In this document: one piece after another, positions 1-7,522 of the stretch
How the letters are laid out: every line of letters begins with the position of its first letter
Numbering within the stretch: position 1 is the first letter of the stretch
Assembly (NCBI RefSeq): GCF_000315625.1
Contig: NW_005434669.1
Span: 1,001,066-1,021,741 of the forward strand
Direction: 5' to 3'
Origin: Guillardia theta CCMP2712
Lineage: Eukaryota; Cryptophyceae; Pyrenomonadales; Geminigeraceae
Length of the DNA stretch: 20,676 nucleotides
Position numbers and translations under genes: made by a program
Notes under the pieces: generated by a model
What the model was told of the DNA's origin: nothing
Database searches by the model: none
The model's input: the letters and a program-made list of their open reading frames with translations, nothing else

Positions 1-231
1 GGACCGTGTGGCGTGGTCTCAGTCTCGAGTCACTTCACAAAACTTGCCGCCGCGCACTTCATGGCATCCGATGCCATGATCCAGTCCAGGATCCGGATCT
101 TTCCGGCCCGGCATGAGTTCGCCGTGACGTCAGCTCAAGGCCGGCCTCCCTGCCAGTCAGCATGGCGGCCCAGTCACGGTGGCGCACCGGGCCCGGCCCG
201 TCGGAACGGTCACCGGGTCCTGCGCGCTTAA
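1..231. other. Non-coding left edge, GC-rich
   Basis: No coding signal is seen here. The stretch is GC-rich, with several CCGG and GGCCGG-type runs and a short palindromic GGCATCCGATGCC-like patch near 63-76. The open frame present has no recognisable protein character. Confidence 0.5.
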
Positions 232-536
232 GTGAAGGTATCAGTTAAGTTTGGGGGACAGCAGTCGGCAGGATGAGGAGTGGTTCCGAGGCTCGCTGTC
301 TTTTCTCTTTTCGCCGTATGGCGCGGCCTGTGCGACAATCACAGTGTGGCAGGGTCAAACCTCCTCTCAGGCTAGGCTCTCCTGATTCATGATTGTCCTC
401 GTGAAGGTATCAGTTAAGTTTGGGGGACAGCAGTCGGCAGGTTTAGGTTTGGTTCTCGCTGTCTTTTCTCTTCTCGCCGTTTGGCCTGTGCGACAGTGTC
501 AGGGTCAAGCCTCCTCGACTCTCCTGATTGTCCTCG
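232..536 (+). repeat. Two-unit tandem repeat, ~169 and ~136 bp
   Basis: Unit 1 runs 232-400 and unit 2 runs 401-536. The first 41 bases are identical, starting GTGAAGGTATCAGTTAAG and ending GCAGTCGGCAGG. After that the units drift apart by small deletions but keep matching blocks: CTCGCTGTCTTTTCTCTT, GGCCTGTGCGACA, CAGGGTCAA and CTCTCCTGATT. Unit 2 is shorter by about 30 bases. The function is unknown; it reads as a local duplication, possibly inside a mobile or subterminal repeat. Confidence 0.85.
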
Positions 537-565
537 TACTGATTTTAACTTAACTTTGAGTAAAG
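526..565 (+). repeat. 40 bp dispersed repeat, copy 1 (direct)
   Basis: The block begins GATTGTCCTCGTACTGAT and ends ACTTTGAGTAAAG. It recurs almost exactly at 2251-2291 (one extra base) and in inverted orientation at 2473-2506. A truncated copy of its first half follows immediately, around 569-591 (TCCTCGTACTGATTTTTAACTTA). Its presence at both ends of a ~2 kb gene-poor stretch suggests the edges of a non-autonomous element, but no target-site duplication was identified. Confidence 0.8.
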
Positions 566-2250
566 AAGTCCTCGTACTGATTTTTAACTTACGGAGGCTT
601 GGAGCAGACCGGCACACCAACACTGAACTTACTGATGCAACCCCGTGTCAGTCACCCCCGGGCCCACTGGTACGGACGGTACGGTCCGCGCCCGCTGGCC
701 AGGTTCACATCACGGTTCAAGCGCCGTGACGGACAGCGGCACGGTGATGCCATGTGACTAAGTGACCCTGGAAAGGATACTCAGCGCAGTGACTCCGATG
801 AATGCTAGGTCAAGTTCTGACCAACGTTCGATCGCCCTCAGGGCGGCCTGCCAGCCTTTTTTTCACTGACTGTACGACGCAACACTCTTTCTCAAAAAAA
901 CACACATAGTTTTATTTCGTCCGCGCTCAATTAATATACACAGCCAACTCTACGAAGAACCACTAACCCAGCAACTTGCGACGAAACTGTTTTCAAGACC
1001 GACGAAACACATCTCTCTACATCTTCGCAACAACACCGTCTATCCAGACAACACGCCATTCGTAGAATTCTCCTCCTCTTGAATGTCCATTCTTGGGCAA
1101 ATGCTCCTGAGGCCAGAGTCGCATTTGTAATCCGTATATACATAGCTTATGTAGGTGCTTGCATTCTGATCCAATTGGAGAGTTGGGATCATTAAGAAGG
1201 AATTCTGCACAGAAGTTTGCGCAAGATCCATATATTTCCTTACAAGATCGAACATGATGATTCCTGCCATTGAATGTCAGGCGAAAAAACATCGATGGCA
1301 AAACTCCAGTATATAAGTAAGTCGTTACATGGTTCACTGACTGAGAGGATTTTCAACCATGAGGATCACTACGACTGATCTTCAGAGTCACACTTGTAGC
1401 ATTCTAGACAATTCGAACAAAATGTTCAAGTCTACCAACCATACATCACATCTACCTGCAACACGAGTTTCAAGTCTCCCATGGTGTGTTCTCTAGAATC
1501 CGATCATCAACAACTTTTCGCACGTCGCTTCATTCTCATCCTCGACCTTTCACTCTCCTCCCTCCTGGTTACTTCTCGTCTTGGTTTTTATACTCATGGA
1601 GCCCTCCTACCCCCCTACTTACATTTACTCCTGTGTATCCATATCTATCATATGTACCGAGGTCTTAGCAAGGTCACTTTCAGTCTTAGGAGACTTGCAC
1701 TAAGTCACCCCCCCACCCCATCGAAATCGATCCCTGCCGTCAAGTTGCTGACCATACCCACCCCCCGAATTGATTCAGTAAAGATATCATTCCAACAAGA
1801 TGTTGGACCCTACCCCCACCTCCTAGTCAAAGTTGACTTACTCTAAAGTACCCCTCCTCCGGATAGGTAGTTGCTCCTACACACAGTACCGGGTCATTTT
1901 AAAGCGCCTCGATCCTGGTCGCGAACTGTACGGGCCGGGTGAGGGGTGAGGTACCCAGGCGAATAGTAACCAATAGGGATGGGCGAGAGTAGGGGTGGTG
2001 CTCCATGAAAATGTGACTCGCCCGGCGTAAGCTGGAGGGGGTGGGGTGGTGTGACAATGGCAAGAATCGCTTGACTCGGGTGGGGTGTTTCACTTCTGCT
2101 CACCACCCCGCAGAACCCGCTGGGCTGGGGGGGTTCCCTCGTATTCGAGGGCTCACTGAAACCACCGGGAAGGCCGATGCAGCGGGTTGAGTGAAATCAT
2201 AAGTCAACCGAGACCGAAGCCTCCGACTTTTTAGAGCAGAACAGCCGTTG
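566..2250. other. Gene-poor stretch between repeat copies
   Basis: No gene with recognisable homology is seen in these ~1.7 kb. The right part (about 1690-2130) is rich in CCCC-containing and GGGG-containing short runs and alternates between C-rich and G-rich on the plus strand. The only ORF with any protein-like character is the minus-strand frame at 1017-1337, listed separately. Confidence 0.5.
1017..1337 (-). CDS. Weak hypothetical ORF
   Basis: This is a 106-codon minus-strand frame. It is balanced in composition and has no low-complexity sequence, including patches such as GGEFYEWRVVWIDG near the C-terminus. I recognise no family. A second frame on the same strand (1040-1270) is also open, which argues against strong coding constraint. 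No splice partners or promoter could be supported. It may be a fragment of a decayed element gene within the repeat-bounded block, or chance. Confidence 0.15.
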   Translation of the reverse strand: MNHVTTYLYTGVLPSMFFRLTFNGRNHHVRSCKEIYGSCANFCAEFLLNDPNSPIGSECKHLHKLCIYGLQMRLWPQEHLPKNGHSRGGEFYEWRVVWIDGVVAKM

Positions 2251-2291
2251 GATTGTCCTCGTACTGATCTTTAACTTAACTTTGAGTAAAG
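2251..2291 (+). repeat. 41 bp dispersed repeat, copy 2 (direct)
   Basis: This is the same sequence as 526-565, with CTTTAAC in place of TTTAAC. It lies ~1.7 kb downstream of copy 1 in the same orientation and ~180 bp before the inverted copy. Confidence 0.8.
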
Positions 2292-2472
2292 TTGGACTGA
2301 TGTCCGATTTGATACCCCCAGGCTTCCGAAGCGGCGCGTCGACAAAACATTGACCTCGTGACTCAACGGTCATTTCGAGCCTCCGGGCCGGCCGGGCAGA
2401 GTTGTCAGCCTAGTCAAGTGCGGGCTACCGCGGCCGGGCGGCCGGGCGGGGAGACCGTACGGTACGGTACTT

Positions 2473-2506
2473 CTTTACTCAAAGTGAAGTGAAAAATCAG
2501 TACGAG
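2473..2506 (-). repeat. Dispersed repeat, copy 3 (inverted)
   Basis: Read on the minus strand this block is CTCGTACTGATTTTTCACTT followed by CACTTTGAGTAAAG. It matches copies 1 and 2 apart from two or three substitutions. With copy 1 it makes an inverted pair bounding 526-2506. The sequence to its right turns AT-rich and leads into the recombinase remnant. Confidence 0.75.
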
Positions 2507-2523
2507 CACAATTAATTTTTATG

Positions 2524-2574
2524 GCGCAATCCCTATATATCTGTTGCTGTCCTTTTAGGGTTATAGGGTTGCGC
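2524..2574. repeat. Imperfect palindrome upstream of recombinase remnant
   Basis: The left arm GCGCAATCCCTATA (2524-2537) pairs with the right arm TATAGGGTTGCGC (2562-2574), with a single-base bulge and a 24 nt loop. A further GATTGCGC occurs near 2719. It sits ~200 bp before the first recombinase ATG in AT-rich DNA. It could be an element boundary or a regulatory site; the sequence alone cannot tell. Confidence 0.5.
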
Positions 2575-2772
2575 GCAGTAATAAAATGTATAAAAGTAGT
2601 TATTAAGCACGCAACTTGATATAGTTATATAATGTACGGGGTACTTTTCCATGCAAAATCAAGGACCGGTAGTATACAAGTTATCTAACATGACGTTCCT
2701 AGGATACGTGCGTCAAAGATTGCGCTAAAATAATTTGTACCAGGAAAAAGTTAAGTAAAGTATTGTTGGTGT

Positions 2773-4514
2773 ATGCGAACAGTTGAACGTAAAACCACCC
2801 CACTGACCGAAAATGGATTGCGTCTGGGGACAGAGACAGCGGACAATGCAAGTAGTGTAGCCTCTTTCACGAGGGATGTGTCTACTAACAGAACAGACCG
2901 AGATATACATGCGTATGATGCGATGAGGAACAAACGAATCGCTGAGAGCACTCAGAAGGTATATCGTTACAAAATTCTAAAACTCGTCGATATCCTCCGA
3001 AAGAAAGCGAAGCGCGCTCAAAGAGCTCAAAGAGCAGGCGAGTCCAACGAGTATGAAATATACTTAAACGCTTCGAATGAGTCTGGACAATTGAATTTAC
3101 CACTTTCATGGATGGCAGTTAAGGGATTGTTCGGCTATTTGACAAGAAGTACCGGTATGACAAAGAGAAGGAAGAGGAGGCGAGGGCAACATGGCGACAT
3201 AGACGCCGATGACGACAGTAGCGACGAGAGTGACTCCGATGACGGTGAGCACATGGTAGAGGAAGCATCGAGCTCCACTGCCAACAATGGCAAACATCAG
3301 ACGTTGTCTGTTGGCGCATTACAAGGATAAAAGAGCGCATTGAAGGACTTTTATTTCGAGCACAATCAGGAATTCACAGCGATAGGGGTAAAAGGAAATG
3401 ACTGGGATGACTTTAGACCAGAACTTGGATAAAATCATCCAAGCATATGCGAAACATGTCACTGAGAAAAAAGTCAATGGAGAGATGCGTATAAAAGAAG
3501 GCAAGAATTTGTTGACGGTGCAAGGATACTTGGAAGTATGCAAAAAGGGAAGAAATCAACATGCTGCGAGAAGAGTTGAAGGTTGGAATAACGAAGATAC
3601 CTGAAGCTGTGACAGAAACAATCCTAAAGAAAATCGAAATCAATGGTGTTGTACCTGTACAGAGAGATGATATAAAGGAATTGGAGCAACGACTGAACGA
3701 GTCTATTCAAGAATTGTCTCGACGCATTGAACAAATGTTCCAGTACAGGCGAAGTACGGGTGGATGTGACAGATCGGCAGGCATGACCTCGGAGTCGTCA
3801 GGTGGCGGCGGCAGTGGGCATGACATGACCTGGGGTGTTGGCACGGACTCATCAGTACAAGGGGATTTGTTCAAGTGGGACACAGGTGAAATCTGTATGG
3901 TTCCTCAAAATTACGATTTTGTGCAGAAGGTGGACTGTAAGAACCTGTGTCAACGTTGGCACTGTGGGGAACAATTTGTTGAGAATGGAATAGCAAAAAA
4001 GATATGCCCTTTGAAGAAGTTGAAACCGGAATTTATCCGCAAGAAAAGGATGCGGCAAAACTTTTGCAAGGCACGGAAAGTTATGGAGAAGCTTGAGCAC
4101 ATGGCAAGAGATAAAGGCGGACTAGAGGGACAGGAGAAAGTCACTGTAGAGAATTACCAAAATTGTTTTGACACAGCATACAAAAAGCTTATAGAAAAAA
4201 TTTATGGGGATGATTCATGGAAGAAGGAAAACGAGAAGAAGAAGTATGAAAGCTTGTCGTACATTACAGTTTACAAGTATATACGGCGGCCACCTGCAGA
4301 GGCAAACGACATTGACAGCAGGTGAGATGAATGAGATAAATGTTATACTGGTCAAACTGATGAAATGCTCATGATCAGTGATCGTATCCACGATGAACGA
4401 AGTGGAGAAGCTTTGCGAAGGACACATGAGGAAAGAATGAATGAAGAACAGGTGAACCCACTGGAAGGGGTCATCGCAACTTCGAATCCTTCGCAATCAA
4501 GTACGTTAGCCTAG
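2773..4514 (+). pseudogene. Crypton-like tyrosine recombinase remnant, core deleted
   Basis: Three reading-frame blocks look like pieces of one gene. Block 1 (2773-3330) holds an N-terminal core-binding-like helix (AESTQKVYRYKILKLVDIL), a WMAVKGLFGYL motif and an acidic/basic low-complexity stretch. It stops at a TAA (3328-3330) inside what reads on as KSALKDFYF. A frame change between about 3398 and 3430 then continues it to about 3540 (GEMRIKEGKNLLTVQGYLEV). Block 3 (3561-4325) is a coiled-coil-like region (residues ~35-60), a Gly/Ser linker (~75-90) and a C-terminal domain with LFKWDTGEICMVPQNYDF and RWHCG (W133, H134), resembling the GCR1_C-type DNA-binding tail of Cryptons. The same frame reopens at 4335-4514 after two stops. 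The catalytic R...HxxR...Y region, expected between blocks 2 and 3, is absent. Family assignment is from remembered motif order, not a search. At least one stop, one frameshift and one large deletion make it non-functional as a recombinase. Confidence 0.6.
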
Positions 4515-4557
4515 AAACGCCTAGTAACATCAATACAACTGGACATGAAAATGTGCA

Positions 4558-4588
4558 TCAAGAAGCAACATTTAATGTTGCTTCTTGA
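4558..4588. repeat. Perfect 14 bp inverted repeat (hairpin)
   Basis: TCAAGAAGCAACAT, a 3 nt loop TTA, then ATGTTGCTTCTTGA. The stem has 14 of 14 pairs. It lies 44 bp after the last stop of the recombinase remnant. It could form a transcript 3' hairpin or mark an element end. No run of T follows it, so an intrinsic-terminator reading is not supported. Confidence 0.8.
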
Positions 4589-4724
4589 CGTCTCCCACAT
4601 GGTGCGGTGTAAAGATCAGTTATGTTTGAAACAGAATGTAACTGACTCAATCGACGAAATATTCTTTTGGGAAGAACAGCAGAGCTTTGACCCAGGATAA
4701 CTACAGGGAAGAGTTCTTACCTGC

Positions 4725-4764
4725 CAGTGTGCGAGTAGCAAATTCAGTGTGCGAGTAGCAAATT
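4725..4764 (+). repeat. 20 bp tandem duplication
   Basis: CAGTGTGCGAGTAGCAAATT occurs twice back to back (4725-4744 and 4745-4764), followed by a shorter echo, CAGGCAAATTCAGGC. It looks like a recent slippage duplication in intergenic DNA. Confidence 0.9.
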
Positions 4765-5243
4765 CAGGCAAATTCAGGCTGCTTTGTACTTGGCACTTCG
4801 ATGTTTCTACTCGATCTCTTTGTTGGAACTGCTTCGCTGGGTAGATGAAAGATACAGGCTACTCTCTGACTCAAGGGATGCTTGTCTCCTGGCAAAGGAC
4901 TTAGCCATTTTCCACGAAGCTTTTGTTTTAAAATAGTTTTAGAGTGGGCCCGAACGACACTGGTCTAGATATCTTTCAAAATCATTAAAACTTGTGATCT
5001 AAATCTACAAGCAGTCGCTCTGTTAACTTGTCTGCGGTTCATGTCAAGTCTCCTATCCCTGGTCGCGTTCGACGCGGGGAGAGATCTTCTCTCCTAGATG
5101 GCAACTGCCTGCATGGCTCGACTCAGCTGAAGGACAAGGATCATCGGAGAAGCAAAAACGAGGGGAAAGGAGGTGGGAGTAAAGAGTCTTTGCAAGGATC
5201 GTCAGAACGTCAGAAGTCACTCACTTGTGATGATTCGTTCCGT

Positions 5244-7196
5244 TCATGGGGTTAACTGCTTCTTTCCTGACACAGGAGCCTTCATCTGCAAGCAGAGGAC
5301 CTTTCAGAAGTTGAGAGGGAAGAAGAAGAGGAGAGCAAGGCAGCGGCAGGGGAGGAGGAAGAGAAAGAGTAGGGGAGGAGGCAGCAAGAGGAGGGGAAAG
5401 AAGCAAGCCTGGAAAACCTGGCATAGCTTCTGGTTCGGCAGGATGGCGATTTCTCGAGCATTGCTCGGACTCTGAACAAGGCAAACGTCAAAAAACTTGA
5501 GCAAGAAAACTTGCGCTGCAAGAAAAGCTCACGTGTCCGCCTCCTCTCTTCTCTCTCAAGCTTTGGACGGATGGAATGCTCTGCTGAATGGGCTATCCGC
5601 TTCAAAGTAGAGTCAGGATGGGGAGAGCCGTGTAGAGAGAAGGAAGAACAGGAGGGGCGAGTACCAACCTTGGAATCTTTCGGCTTTTGGCCATATGGCT
5701 TCTTCCTGCTCTCCGGCAGCAGAGAATCGCCGTAACGCACGTTCCCTCGCAGCATAACGATCGTCCCTCGACTGAAGGTGCTGCCTGGGTTTGGATTCTC
5801 CGGCTGTTTCACAACCTGAAACATGTCTTGAGTCAGGGGGAAAGCGGGAGGAGAAGCGAAGAGGAGAGGGAGAAAATTGGACAGGGTTTGATGTCAGTGG
5901 AGTGAACGGAGACGGTAGATTCGGATAGGGCAGGGCAGGGCAGTGAAGGATCCAAGCCATTACCGAGGGAAATGCTGTGCTCGCATTTAAAGATCTTCGT
6001 TGGAATATCCTGCAGCAATATGCTCAGTGGGGATGGAGGGGGGATTAGGAGACAGCACCTGTCTCCCGTCCCTGTCGCCTGTGGGGCTTCGGGGGTCTCC
6101 TGCCAACAGAGTCAAGGAAGAGACTGGTAGGCAGATGGTACATACCTCCTCATTTATGGCTTCCTCCGGGACCCGGAGGGTCTTGCAAGTTACCTCCAGT
6201 TTCTCCGCGAACCTGACTCTCTTCTGCAAGTTCAGGATCTTGTTGTGCTTTCTGCTCTGTGCGGAACATTCCTCGTTCTGATAGTCGTGTTGCAAAACAA
6301 ACAATACGGCGTAAGACAAGGCTTGCAGGACAGTTCCGTGTACCTTGGGGTGCGATGCAATAGTGGCATTCGCAGGGTGTGAACTGGAAAAACATACAAA
6401 GTCAGCCTGGAAGGAGCGTGTTGGAATAGTTTTCATCTTACCTCTTGTTATCATTTTGTGCGATGGAGATGTTGTTGTTACAATAGATAGCTTTCAATGT
6501 CTGCAGGCGACTTCTGTTCTCCTGTCATGACTTTCAGCAACCGAGTTCCTACAATTTCGCCGTCATCACCTTCCTGTGCACATCAGAGAAATCAACGCCC
6601 AACAGCTGATTTTCCTTTGTTGCTGCAGAAAAACCACCCCCCTGCTGCAGGATCCTATTGTCGTGATCGTGATGTTTGGTCCCAGCCATAGCCTGTTGCT
6701 GAAAATGCTTGTGTGCTGCCGTGTTGGAAAAGTTGGCCGAGGAGAGGTTTCTCCCGATGAAAGCTTCCTTCTTCTCAAAGTGCCGCTTGACTTCCATTGC
6801 TACCATGTTGGTCTGATGATGAGCGCTTGCACTGTCAAGCGCTGGTGACTCCGAGGGCTTCAGAGGCGGCAACCTGGCGTCTGCCGACTTGAAGACTGAT
6901 GGCAAGACACTGGAGATCTTGTTCGATCTGGTGTCGTATGTTGTGTCCATGGAAGATGAGACAAGAGGTACCATCGGCCTGTTCAGTGTGATCCTTCCGT
7001 TGTCATGCAGCTTCCTGTTCTCCGCCATTTTCCAAATTGGGGCGTCGAACCCCTTGAGTTCTCGAGTAGTCGCTTTCTTGAATGCATTGGTAGCACCAAT
7101 GTCGTTAAGTTTCTTGTTAGTTATATTGCCGAGAGGAATCCTTCCTGTCAGCATCCTTGCATTCTCCGGCCAATTCCGGCTCACCGGATCGATCAT
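5244..7196 (-). CDS. Eight-exon protein of unknown function with D-box and KEN box
   Basis: I do not recognise the family. Exons, in transcript order: 7196-6570, 6406-6344, 6277-6146, 6099-6059, 6009-5964, 5815-5669, 5471-5418, 5285-5244. All introns are GT-AG, every phase agrees (0,0,0,2,0,0,0), and the product is 383 residues ending KKQLTP. The ATG at 7196 is preceded in frame by a stop at 7220-7218. Exon 1 (209 residues) is polar and looks disordered. It carries RIPLGNITN at 19-27, an exact match to the APC/C destruction-box consensus RxxLxx(I/V)xN, and a KEN box at 194-196. Exon 3 encodes a basic, probably helical segment (RKHNKILNLQKRVRFAEKLE). The motifs suggest a cell-cycle-regulated protein degraded by APC/C; this is inference, and both motifs can occur by chance. 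Exons 4 and 5 (41 and 46 nt) are the least certain. Confidence 0.6.
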
Positions 7197-7522
7197 CGTG
7201 CGAGGTTTGCACTCGGCTCAGCAGGAAGCTAAAGCGTCGAAGAGACCTCAGGCATGGAAACCATCATCCGATCTTGAACTGATCTGTCAGCATGTTTTTG
7301 TCTCACATCATCAAGTTCAGAACCAGGTCCTCCTCATCCTCTTCTCCCCTCTTTCTCGCCCTCTCCCTCCCTTCCTTCATCGCCGCAACGGCATTTCTTT
7401 TCGTACTTTCCGGTAACGTGATCGAAACCCACCCCTTCTCATTTCAAAAAAAGTCGGGCAGGGTAGGGTAGTCAGTCAAAATCTGGATATCCAGCTTCCG
7501 CGGTTCCACCAACGAGGGCGGC
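7197..7522. promoter_or_regulatory. Divergent intergenic region
   Basis: These 326 bp separate the starts of the minus-strand gene (7196) and the GT41 gene (7523), so promoters of both should lie here. It holds a CT-rich tract at about 7327-7380. No TATA box or other named element could be assigned with confidence. Confidence 0.4.

Larger units (their letters stand above)
4515..5243. other. Intergenic, no gene seen
   Basis: This lies between the recombinase remnant and the end of the minus-strand gene. It contains the hairpin at 4558-4588 and a 20 bp tandem duplication at 4725-4764. Open frames here have no protein character. Confidence 0.5.

Noticed and set aside
2551-2570. TTTAGGG-like telomere motif (also near 12757 and 20022)
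   Set aside because: Only isolated single or paired units; no array, so not telomeric.
5028-5255. Plus-strand ORF near the end of the minus-strand gene
   Set aside because: Composition is Lys/Gly/Ser-rich from GA-rich sequence antisense to a 3' UTR or intron; no splice partners or family features.
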